Shown piece after piece: positions 1 through 5,278 of a DNA stretch of 5,278 bases (position 1 is the stretch's first letter; the number at the start of each line of letters is the position of its first letter). The notes beneath the pieces are model-generated. The model did no database searches and was not told where the DNA came from. It saw only the letters and a list, made by a program, of their open reading frames with translations. Made by a program: the position numbers and the translations under genes. Source of the stretch: Legionella genomosp. 1 (GTDB lineage Bacteria; Pseudomonadota; Gammaproteobacteria; Legionellales; Legionellaceae); the NCBI GenBank assembly GCA_945889365.1, contig CAMDBQ010000121.1:1-5278 (forward strand), in the 5' to 3' direction.

Positions 1-232
1 ATCATCATGATCCTTTTTTTGTTTTGACGATAAATTTTGTATCATAGATCAATTCGTTGGTCGATGACTGCTCTCAAAAATAACTACAAAAAACAGGGTG
101 AGTGTCCACTGGTTTTGAACCATCCCGAAAAATCTCTCGAGAAAAAGGATGCTCCAGAGAAGGTAAAACATTTGATCTACTTCATTTGCCATGTTACCTA
201 TCTGGACAATTGCGTCGATACATAGAGCCCGC
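1..232. other. Intergenic region downstream of the minus-strand operon, no supported gene
   Basis: This stretch follows the stop codon of the ArnT-like gene. Short open frames exist on both strands (about 37-225 plus, about 49-270 minus), but neither has a convincing ribosome binding site, a recognisable domain or a family resemblance, and the minus one overlaps the end of the ArnT-like gene. The only structure I can support is the possible terminator at 128-160. A TTGACG hexamer at 24-29 has no good -10 partner. A gene remnant cannot be excluded from sequence alone. Confidence 0.5.
128..160 (-). terminator. Possible intrinsic terminator of the lipid A modification operon
   Basis: Read on the minus strand, a 9-bp stem with one G-G mismatch (TCTCTgGAG paired with CTCgAGAGA) closes a 10-nt loop and is followed directly by five T residues. 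It lies about 72 nt after the stop codon of the ArnT-like gene, where transcription of the three-gene operon would be expected to end. The stem is only moderately GC-rich and the T run is short, so it may be weak. Confidence 0.42.
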
Positions 233-1702
233 CTATAAATAAGTGTCCGGTGCACGTCGAAACAAAACAAACTGACCTTTCAACATAGAGATGGTTGTGA
301 CTTCAGTTAATTGCACAAGAACATCATTGGGAATACTTTTGACATATTCTATTTTGACGACCACATAATCGTCCACATTATTTGATAGCAGCTGCCGCAA
401 TTCTTTCGGATCCAGTGTTGACACAGATTTTCCTGCAGAGTAGAACTGCGCAGAAAAAGCTGTTTTTGGTGCCCAATAAATCAACTTGCTTTCAGAGGAG
501 GACATTTGATTTTTATAAGCTTTTACTATTTTATATTGGGTGTTTGTTATCCACTCGGGCTTAAATACAATTAAAACAGATGCGGCTAGGAAAAAAAATC
601 CGGTAATAGCCGCACACCAAACCCATCTGTTTTGTACTTTTAAATCGAGGTGACCGCGATTAGCTAACTCAGCGAACAGTAATGCAAAAAATGGCAAGCT
701 AGGAAAAACATACGGATAGATAATATTGCTGGAAAACGTGAAAAAAATAAGGGGTACCAAGGTACATAGCAGCAGGTAACTGACCCAGCCATCCTTGTCT
801 TTGCATAAAGCGGGTAGCGCTTTTGCATGACGTACTAACCAGGAAAATACGATAATTGACCAAGGAAAAATGCCTAGCAAGGCATAGATCCAAATCATGC
901 CCAGTGGTGCGCTGTGTGCGAAACCATATTTATCACCAGTCCAGCCTGGATCTAAAAATCGATGGACGTTTTCCCCAACAATGAAGTAATTAATAAAACC
1001 GGGGGTTCTGTGTTCAGCCATGACATACCATGGAGCGGCAATTAAAAATAGTAATAAAATACCGCTGAACCACGGCAATTGCTGCCAGAAGGCTATCCAA
1101 CGTTGTTTATGCCTTAACACCCAGAAAAAAATCGGCATCCCTGTCAACACGACAGCCACAGGACCTTTTGCCAGCAAGCCCAGTCCTAATCCTGCAAAAA
1201 ACACGTAGCCCCATAATTTGTTTTTTGTGACTACGGCGTGCCAAAAGGCTACCAAACTAAGTGTTGTGCAAAAGATCAGTGAAGGATCGGTCATCACCGT
1301 GCCTGCATTTAGGAAAAAAAACAAACTCCCCGCGAGAACCAATGTTGCAAGCATAGCGACCTGCGAGCCATTGCGTTTTTTTGCCAAATCCCAGATCATC
1401 CCTAATATTCCAATCGACAACAATAGACTTGGCAGGCGTGCTGCAAATTCATTTACACCAAACATCATCATGGATAAAGCCGAAAGCCATGTTGATAAAG
1501 GCGGCTTGGCCCAGAACGGAATGCCATATTCTTGCATCGGCGTTACCCAATTCCCAGTTTCAAGCATAATCCGGGCTATTTCACCGTAACGAGCTTCGGT
1601 AGAATCATTTAACGGGATAAAATACATGGCTAACAGGCGGCTGATGAGAAGGAAAAATAAGACCATATAACTGCGATCACGAATTTTTTTATTAATGACC
1701 AT
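233..1702 (-). CDS. ArnT/PMT-type (GT83/GT39-like) integral membrane glycosyltransferase, FlmK-like
   Basis: Probable inner-membrane glycosyltransferase of 489 residues that moves a sugar from an undecaprenyl-phosphate donor to an acceptor on the periplasmic side, as ArnT and Francisella FlmK do with lipid A. After the first membrane segment (about 13-30) comes a periplasmic loop with NDSTEARYGEIAR (32-44), the family's acidic/Arg motif. Then come NWVTP (51-55), AKPPLSTW (65-72), the ArnT-type KPP motif, and AARLPSLL (87-94). TDPS (138-141) and LLAKGP (176-181) follow. About a dozen hydrophobic segments run to about 380, and a soluble tail covers about 381-489. The protein is somewhat shorter than E. 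coli ArnT (about 550). The start is an ATG with a good Shine-Dalgarno sequence 8 nt upstream, inside the end of the deacetylase gene, which it overlaps by 11 bp; the stop is TAG. Last gene of the operon. The ArnC-like and NaxD-like neighbours suggest an amino sugar as substrate. Family is certain; sugar and acceptor are inferred, and a protein O-mannosyltransferase or other polymer acceptor remains possible. Confidence 0.88.
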   Translation of the reverse strand: MVINKKIRDRSYMVLFFLLISRLLAMYFIPLNDSTEARYGEIARIMLETGNWVTPMQEYGIPFWAKPPLSTWLSALSMMMFGVNEFAARLPSLLLSIGILGMIWDLAKKRNGSQVAMLATLVLAGSLFFFLNAGTVMTDPSLIFCTTLSLVAFWHAVVTKNKLWGYVFFAGLGLGLLAKGPVAVVLTGMPIFFWVLRHKQRWIAFWQQLPWFSGILLLFLIAAPWYVMAEHRTPGFINYFIVGENVHRFLDPGWTGDKYGFAHSAPLGMIWIYALLGIFPWSIIVFSWLVRHAKALPALCKDKDGWVSYLLLCTLVPLIFFTFSSNIIYPYVFPSLPFFALLFAELANRGHLDLKVQNRWVWCAAITGFFFLAASVLIVFKPEWITNTQYKIVKAYKNQMSSSESKLIYWAPKTAFSAQFYSAGKSVSTLDPKELRQLLSNNVDDYVVVKIEYVKSIPNDVLVQLTEVTTISMLKGQFVLFRRAPDTYL

Positions 1703-2609
1703 GATGCTTACACCTTAATTGAAACGATTGCTCTGATACATCACGTAAATAGTCATCACTCAAAAAATAATCTAATTCTTGATGGCGGCATTGATGCAAT
1801 GGGTCACTGACATCGTCTGAAGGGTTTCCGGGATGACACATGATTAGTCCACCATCTTGGCTATGGGTTAAAAATTGTTTGAAATAATGGCGATAATTGG
1901 CGGCATGTTTGAAATTGTAAATACCTGAAAAGCTTGCGTTACAGGGTATGGATTGCTGGGTCAGGTGGTGTTGGAATGCAATGCCCCCTAGTAATGCAAT
2001 CATTTGCCGTTTTGGGAAACCATCAGTAGAAAATAAGTCACGCCAGCCATTGCTGGTTTTACGGATAGTGAACTGTCTTCCCCGCAAAGGAGGGGATCCA
2101 TGCTCAGCACTATCCTCATATTGCATCAGGGATGGGTCCCCGCCTTCGCGAGGATGACAATATGTATTTGCCAGCAGTGCTTCGCGAATAATCGGCAGTT
2201 GATGAATATGTTGATGACCGTCTATAAAATCAGGGTATGCATTCATCGACTGAGTAAACGCCTCAATTTGTGCATTCATTTCTGCAGTAACAACCTCGGC
2301 ATTCAAACGATTCCGGTACGCGCTTTTCACTAATGTAGGTAAATCTGAAAATTGCGTACTGTAATGTTTTTTCCAAGCAGAGCTCAATGCCTCGCCATGG
2401 GTAAAATTAAGATGCAAACCGATAAACGTTGTGGGTTCTAAAGCATGTAAGGATGAATTGAACTCATGCCAAGATTGTGAGTTGACCATGCAGCTGACAG
2501 CGTTAATTCGTCGCTGCTCAGCCAAACGAACAATCCCTTCAGAAATCGATTTGTTTTGCGCATAATCGTCAGCGCATACAATGAGTTGTTTATTGATTAA
2601 CGGAATCAT
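1692..2609 (-). CDS. YdjC/ChbG/HpnK-family carbohydrate deacetylase (NaxD-like), with an in-frame repeat insertion
   Basis: Metal-dependent deacetylase of 305 residues, probably removing the acetyl group from an undecaprenyl-phosphate-linked N-acetylhexosamine in the cytoplasm, as NaxD does in Francisella. The family motifs are in order: VCADDYA (11-17) with the Asp pair D14/D15, GLHLN (64-68) with H66, DGHQHIHQ (130-137), and MCHPG (257-261) near the C-terminus. The start is set at the ATG at 2609 because the family domain begins a few residues later (INKQLIVCADD); the longer reading frame would need a TTG codon at 2657 and would add 16 residues buried in the glycosyltransferase gene. The Shine-Dalgarno sequence is weak (AAGAAA), which suggests translational coupling to the upstream gene, overlapped by 20 bp. 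Residues about 151-179 are encoded by a palindromic repeat (CHPREGGDPS at one end, GSPPLRGRQ at the other) and have no place in the usual fold; conserved-looking sequence resumes at IRKTSNGWRDLF (182-193). All visible catalytic motifs are intact, so the enzyme may still work, but this is untested. It takes the place that ArnD, a different (NodB-type) deacetylase fold, has in arn operons. Confidence 0.87.
   Translation of the reverse strand: MIPLINKQLIVCADDYAQNKSISEGIVRLAEQRRINAVSCMVNSQSWHEFNSSLHALEPTTFIGLHLNFTHGEALSSAWKKHYSTQFSDLPTLVKSAYRNRLNAEVVTAEMNAQIEAFTQSMNAYPDFIDGHQHIHQLPIIREALLANTYCHPREGGDPSLMQYEDSAEHGSPPLRGRQFTIRKTSNGWRDLFSTDGFPKRQMIALLGGIAFQHHLTQQSIPCNASFSGIYNFKHAANYRHYFKQFLTHSQDGGLIMCHPGNPSDDVSDPLHQCRHQELDYFLSDDYLRDVSEQSFQLRCKHHGH
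1711..1718 (-). promoter_or_regulatory. Ribosome binding site of the ArnT-like gene
   Basis: The minus strand reads TTAAGGTG, a good Shine-Dalgarno match, ending 8 nt before the ATG at 1702. It lies within the last codons of the upstream deacetylase gene, so the ArnT-like gene has its own strong initiation signal despite the 11-bp overlap. It supports the ATG at 1702 as the start. Confidence 0.7.
2074..2159. repeat. 86-bp palindromic repeat element inserted in frame in the deacetylase gene
   Basis: Two 28-nt arms, 2074-2101 and 2132-2159, are inverted copies of each other with 23 of 28 positions matching; a 30-nt spacer separates them. Each arm begins TGTC at its outer end and contains a GCGAAGG/GCAAAGG core followed by GGGGA, the pattern of the small dispersed repeats that translate as CHSRESGNP/CHPREGGDP or VIPAKAGIQ in many proteobacterial genomes. 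Here it lies wholly inside the deacetylase gene with no stop codon in the gene's frame. I see no clear target-site duplication. With one flanking base the unit is 87 bp, 29 codons, which keeps the frame. It is probably a non-autonomous (MITE/REP-like) element; no transposase lies in the window. Confidence 0.85.
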
Positions 2610-3540
2610 ACGTAATTTCTTGTTTAATATTGTATAAAGGCCGATTTTTACTTTCAATCAGAATACGACCGATGTATTCCGATATGATCGCCAGAAACAA
2701 AAACAACACTGAAAACAGGCCTGAGATTAAAAAGATAACCGATGCCATGCCGTCAGCCAGTTGCTGGTGTGAAAACAGCTTTTCCAGAAAAATAAAACCG
2801 GCATAGATCATCATAATAAAGCTAATCAACACAGAAAAGCAGGACATGATACGCAAAGGCCGTGATGAAAACCCAACGATAGAATCGAGGGACAACACAA
2901 TGAGTTTACGCAAATTATACTTGGTTTGCCCTGCAACCCTTGGAGGGCAATGATAGGGTATGCTGGCGGCTTTATAACCAACGTACGCAAACAGCATGAT
3001 CAAATGACGATTGCTTTCCTTCATCTTTTTAAGTGAATCAACCACATTTCTGCTGAGCAAACGAAAGTTACCTGTATCTGACTGAAGATCAAATCCAGTC
3101 ATTTTTCTGGACAAGCGATAAAACAAACTGGCCGTGGTTTTCTTGAACCAGGACTCATGTTCACGATTTATCCGTGACGCGCACACCACATCAAACCCCT
3201 CCCTTGCTTTTTTCACCATGTCGGGAATCAGTTCAGGTGGATGCTGCAAATCGGTATCCATCAAAACAACATAATCGCCCTCGGCATGATCCAGGCCAGA
3301 AGTCGATGCAATTTCATGACCATAATTACGCGAGAAAGAAATCAGACGAATATTTTTATTGGCTTTGATATAGGATAAACAACGAGAAACAGTGTGATCT
3401 GTAGATCCATCGTCAATTAGAATTAATTCATAATTCGTAAAATTGCGGTCTAATACGTCGACGGTCTTCTCAAGAAAAAGCTCAATGACCGCTTCCTCGT
3501 TATACATGGGTGCTATCACGGAGAGTTTGATATCTGACAT
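2590..3540 (-). CDS. Family 2 polyprenyl-phosphate glycosyltransferase (ArnC/GtrB/FlmF2-like)
   Basis: Membrane-anchored GT2 enzyme of 316 residues that should transfer a sugar from a nucleotide donor to undecaprenyl phosphate on the cytoplasmic face. A GT-A domain fills about 5-228: SVIAPMYNEE (7-16), LIDDGSTD (41-48), FSRNYGHE (69-76), the metal-binding DxD in MDTDLQHP (94-101), and RVAGQTKYN (201-209), the family's R-x-A-G-x-(S/T)-K-Y motif. Two hydrophobic segments (about 231-253 and 265-288) follow, then EYIGR (288-292) and NRPLY (299-303), the typical C-terminal end of the ArnC/GtrB/DPM1 group. Length matches that group (about 310-330). The ATG at 3540 is chosen because the GT domain starts within five residues; its Shine-Dalgarno is weak. 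First gene of the operon, overlapping the deacetylase by 20 bp. In Francisella, FlmF2 loads GalNAc and sits beside naxD and flmK, the same trio as here. The sugar here is inferred; glucose (GtrB-like) or Ara4FN (ArnC-like) donors are less likely given the deacetylase. Confidence 0.9.
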   Translation of the reverse strand: MSDIKLSVIAPMYNEEAVIELFLEKTVDVLDRNFTNYELILIDDGSTDHTVSRCLSYIKANKNIRLISFSRNYGHEIASTSGLDHAEGDYVVLMDTDLQHPPELIPDMVKKAREGFDVVCASRINREHESWFKKTTASLFYRLSRKMTGFDLQSDTGNFRLLSRNVVDSLKKMKESNRHLIMLFAYVGYKAASIPYHCPPRVAGQTKYNLRKLIVLSLDSIVGFSSRPLRIMSCFSVLISFIMMIYAGFIFLEKLFSHQQLADGMASVIFLISGLFSVLFLFLAIISEYIGRILIESKNRPLYNIKQEITYDSVNQ

Positions 3541-3573
3541 ATGATGGTTTAATCCACTGAATTTGAGGCTTGT

Positions 3574-3582
3574 ATAATAACA
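3574..3582 (-). promoter_or_regulatory. Possible extended -10 promoter of the minus-strand operon
   Basis: The minus strand reads TGTTATTAT, an extended -10 element (TGn followed by TATTAT, five of six matches to consensus). No good -35 hexamer is found 16-18 nt upstream, which extended -10 promoters can tolerate. Transcription would begin near 3567, giving a leader of about 27 nt before the glycosyltransferase ATG at 3540. On the other strand the same bases contain TATAAT (3573-3578), so this AT-rich core could serve either direction. Confidence 0.38.
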
Positions 3583-3586
3583 TCAA

Positions 3587-3615
3587 TTCACGTTTTGTGG
3601 TTATCTGTATATACT
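3587..3615 (+). promoter_or_regulatory. Possible dapD promoter
   Basis: A -35-like TTCACG (3587-3592, four of six matches) lies 17 bp from a -10-like TATACT (3610-3615, five of six). Transcription would begin near 3622, leaving a leader of about 19 nt that includes the ribosome binding site. A perfect TATAAT at 3573-3578 is an alternative -10, but it has only a poor -35 (TTTAAT, 19 bp spacing). A loose inverted repeat (ATAAC at 3577-3581 with GTTAT at 3600-3604) overlaps this region and could be an operator, but it is short. I see no lysine riboswitch: the intergenic region is far too small. Confidence 0.42.
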
Positions 3616-3628
3616 GGTGATTTTATCC

Positions 3629-3632
3629 AAGG
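3629..3632 (+). promoter_or_regulatory. Ribosome binding site fixing the dapD start
   Basis: AAGG lies 8 nt upstream of the ATG at 3641. A longer reading frame begins at a GTG at 3617, but that codon has no Shine-Dalgarno sequence and would add eight residues not found in E. coli DapD. The ATG at 3641 gives exactly the E. coli length of 274 residues. Confidence 0.7.
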
Positions 3633-3640
3633 CAACCCAA

Positions 3641-4465
3641 ATGAATTCACTGCAAACGCTCATCGAACAACAATTCGAACAACGCCAAACCCTAACACCT
3701 GACACCGCATCCCCTGAGCTGTGTGAGGCCATTGTAGACGTGATGGCAGATCTTGATAGTGGTCATCTCCGAGTCGCCGAACAACTCAATGGTGATTGGC
3801 AAGTCAATGAATGGATTAAAAAAGCAATCCTGCTTTCGTTCAGGATTTATACCAACCAAGTTATGGATGCGGGCGTTAACCAATACTATGATAAATTACC
3901 CTTAAAATTCGTTGATAAAGAACCCGCCGAGCTGGCTGAGATTGGCGTGCGCGTTGTTCCCGGCGCCATTGCACGGCGTGGTGCGTTTATTGGTAAAAAC
4001 ACCATTTTAATGCCATCTTTTGTTAATATTGGTGCTTATGTTGACGAAGGCGTGATGGTGGATACGTGGGCAACGGTTGGATCATGTGCTCAAATTGGCA
4101 AGAACGTACATCTTTCTGGTGGTGTTGGAATCGGCGGTGTATTGGAACCTTTGCAATCCAATCCAACCATCATTGAAGATAACTGCTTTATTGGTGCACG
4201 ATCAGAAGTTGTCGAAGGTGTGATTGTGGAGCGCGGTTCGGTGATATCCATGGGTGTCTTTCTCGGGCAAAGCACAAAAATTTATAACCGCATGACGGGT
4301 GAAATCAGTTATGGGCGAATCCCGGCCGGATCGGTGGTTGTGTCAGGTAGTTTACCCAGTGAAGACGGCAGCCATAGTTTATATTGTGCCGTGATTGTTA
4401 AACAAGTTGATGAAAAGACACGGGCTAAAGTTAGTATTAATGAATTGCTTAGAGATAGTAAATAA
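3641..4465 (+). CDS. dapD: 2,3,4,5-tetrahydropyridine-2,6-dicarboxylate N-succinyltransferase
   Basis: Cytoplasmic enzyme (EC 2.3.1.117) that uses succinyl-CoA to succinylate tetrahydrodipicolinate, opening the succinylase route to meso-diaminopimelate and lysine. The protein has 274 residues, the same as E. coli DapD. The N-terminal helical part (1-100) includes SGHLRVAEQ (40-48) and LLSFRI (64-69). From about 105 the left-handed beta-helix of the hexapeptide-repeat acyltransferases begins, with GAFIGKNTILMPSFVNIG (114-131). It contains near-invariant stretches such as YVDEGVMVDTWATVGSCAQ (133-151), NVHLSGGVGIGGVLEPLQ (155-172) and EDNCFIGARSEVVEG (179-193). D141 and E189, the residues reported as catalytically important in the Serratia enzyme, are present. 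The C-terminal SLYCAVIVK (246-254) and INELLR (266-271) also match. The enzyme works as a trimer in its family. It is divergent from the lipid A-modification operon and directly followed by dapE, so the two are likely co-transcribed. Confidence 0.98.
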   Translation: MNSLQTLIEQQFEQRQTLTPDTASPELCEAIVDVMADLDSGHLRVAEQLNGDWQVNEWIKKAILLSFRIYTNQVMDAGVNQYYDKLPLKFVDKEPAELAEIGVRVVPGAIARRGAFIGKNTILMPSFVNIGAYVDEGVMVDTWATVGSCAQIGKNVHLSGGVGIGGVLEPLQSNPTIIEDNCFIGARSEVVEGVIVERGSVISMGVFLGQSTKIYNRMTGEISYGRIPAGSVVVSGSLPSEDGSHSLYCAVIVKQVDEKTRAKVSINELLRDSK

Positions 4466-4500
4466 TGTCTACTCGCTCTGTACCAAGGACAGATGAATGA
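4465..4500 (+). other. 11-codon mini-ORF bridging dapD and dapE
   Basis: An ATG at 4465-4467 overlaps the dapD stop (TAATG arrangement) and opens an 11-codon frame (MSTRSVPRTDE). Its TGA at 4498-4500 overlaps the dapE start codon (ATGA arrangement). The dapE Shine-Dalgarno lies inside it. A ribosome finishing dapD could in principle re-initiate here and be delivered to dapE. Its own Shine-Dalgarno is weak and chance is a fair explanation; I do not claim a functional peptide. Confidence 0.3.
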
Positions 4501-5278
4501 ATACCATACGTGAAATCCTAACTCAACTCATCAGCCACCCATCCATTACTCCACACGATGCCGGTTGCCAGGAGTACATGATCCGGATGTTGGAAAAGAT
4601 GGGGTTTCATTGCCAGCGGCTTGATAATCCTCCGGTTTCTAACTTTTATGCTCGGATTGGCACTGGCAGCCCGTGTCTGGTTTTTGCAGGTCATACTGAC
4701 GTTGTGCCGGTTGGCGATCAGACAAAATGGCTAACCGATCCATTCTGTCTGGAAGAAAAAAACGGCGTGTTATATGGCCGAGGGGTTGCGGATATGAAAG
4801 GCAGCTTGGCGTGCATGGTAGTTGCAGCTGAGCGATTTATTGCCTCACACCCTGATTTCAAAGGCAGTCTTGGTTTCCTGATTACCAGCGGTGAAGAAGG
4901 CGACGATTATGATTTAGGCACGCCCTATGTCATGGCACAGCTGCATGAGCAAGGCATCCATCCCGATTTTTGCATCGTCGGTGAACCATCCAGTAGCAAG
5001 CATGTTGGCGATGTGATTAAAATCGGTCGTCGTGGTTCTTTGAATGCAAAATTAACGTTGCACGGTAAACAAGGCCACGTAGCATACCCCCATCTAGCAG
5101 AAAATCCCATTCACACCCTGGCGCCTGCGCTCACCCAATTAGCAACAACACTCTGGGATGAAGGCAACGCTCATTTTTCACCCACGTCATTGCAGATAAC
5201 GCACATCCATTCCGGTGGTCAGGCGAATAACATCATACCGGGTGATTTAACCCTGCATTTTAATATTCGCTATTCCAC
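4497..5278 (+). CDS. dapE: Succinyl-diaminopimelate desuccinylase, N-terminal 260 residues (cut by window edge)
   Basis: Dizinc M20-family hydrolase (EC 3.5.1.18) that cleaves N-succinyl-L,L-diaminopimelate to succinate and L,L-diaminopimelate, two steps after DapD. The frame is open to the window end, so about two thirds of the usual 375-380 residues are visible. Catalytic and metal residues are in register with E. coli DapE: FAGHTDVVP (63-71) with H66 and D68, GRGVADMKGSLA (94-105) with bridging D99, the SGEE motif (131-134) with general base E133 and metal ligand E134, and VGEPSS (161-166) with E163. GRRGSLNAKLTLHGKQGHVA (177-196) and AYPHLAENP (196-204) start the dimerisation domain, and GGQANNIIPGDL (240-251) follows. 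The final metal-binding His lies beyond the window. The start is certain: an in-frame TGA ends one base before the ATG (4494-4496), and AAGGA (4485-4489) sits 7 nt upstream. The gap to dapD is 31 nt, which supports co-transcription. Confidence 0.97.
   Translation, partial: MNTIREILTQLISHPSITPHDAGCQEYMIRMLEKMGFHCQRLDNPPVSNFYARIGTGSPCLVFAGHTDVVPVGDQTKWLTDPFCLEEKNGVLYGRGVADMKGSLACMVVAAERFIASHPDFKGSLGFLITSGEEGDDYDLGTPYVMAQLHEQGIHPDFCIVGEPSSSKHVGDVIKIGRRGSLNAKLTLHGKQGHVAYPHLAENPIHTLAPALTQLATTLWDEGNAHFSPTSLQITHIHSGGQANNIIPGDLTLHFNIRYS

Noticed and set aside
37..225. Small plus-strand open frame at the left edge
   Set aside because: Lys-rich, without a recognised domain; the TTGACG at 24-29 has no matching -10 and no Shine-Dalgarno precedes the start.
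49..270. Small open frame on the minus strand after the ArnT-like gene
   Set aside because: It starts inside the end of the ArnT-like gene in another frame, runs through the possible terminator and shows no recognisable family or good ribosome binding site.
1218..1589. 123-codon open frame on the plus strand
   Set aside because: It lies wholly opposite the ArnT-like gene, whose protein has clear family motifs throughout; the plus-strand product has no recognisable domain.
2074..2159. CRISPR array or rho-independent terminator
   Set aside because: There are only two arms, inverted rather than direct, and there is no T run; the structure lies inside an open coding frame.
1692..2609. Identity as ArnD or a complete arn (Ara4N) operon
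   Set aside because: The motifs (ADD, DGHQHIH, MCHPG) are those of the YdjC/ChbG/HpnK family, not the NodB fold of ArnD, and no ArnA or ArnB gene is in the window.
2610..2657. TTG start extending the deacetylase by 16 residues into the GT2 gene
   Set aside because: The family domain starts right after the ATG at 2609; the extension is rich in Lys and matches nothing expected in the family.
3617..3640. GTG start extending DapD by eight residues
   Set aside because: It has no Shine-Dalgarno sequence, overlaps the likely transcription start, and the ATG at 3641 gives the exact E. coli length with AAGG 8 nt upstream.

Overview
The window looks like chromosomal DNA of a Gram-negative gammaproteobacterium with moderate GC content. 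DapD matches the E. coli enzyme in length and in long stretches recalled from memory, and DapE also follows the enterobacterial/gammaproteobacterial pattern. The other three genes form a lipid A-type envelope modification set. A palindromic repeat of the 'CHPREGGDP' type, common in some Legionellales and other Proteobacteria, sits inside one gene. A Legionellales/Coxiellaceae-like source is possible, but the sequence alone does not prove it.

Left and centre, minus strand (3540 down to 233): three overlapping genes read as one operon. The first is a membrane-anchored family 2 glycosyltransferase (ArnC/FlmF2-like). The second is a YdjC/ChbG/HpnK-family deacetylase (NaxD-like). The third is an integral-membrane ArnT/PMT-type glycosyltransferase (FlmK-like). 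The gene overlaps are 20 bp and 11 bp. A possible intrinsic terminator lies about 70 bp beyond the last gene, and positions 1-232 hold no gene I can support. The best model is the Francisella FlmF2-NaxD-FlmK route: an N-acetylhexosamine is loaded on undecaprenyl phosphate, deacetylated to a free amine, then transferred in the periplasm to lipid A or another envelope acceptor. This would lower negative surface charge and favour resistance to cationic peptides. Sugar and acceptor are inferred.

The deacetylase gene carries an 86-bp imperfect inverted repeat (2074-2159) that is read through in frame, adding about 29 residues between conserved parts of the enzyme. This is the most unusual feature of the window.

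Right, plus strand (3641 to the window end): dapD followed by dapE (cut by the window edge), two steps of the succinylase branch of the lysine/meso-diaminopimelate pathway. The 31-nt gap between them holds an 11-codon mini-ORF that overlaps the dapD stop and the dapE start. The two operons diverge from a 100-bp intergenic region (3541-3640) with a plausible promoter on each strand.
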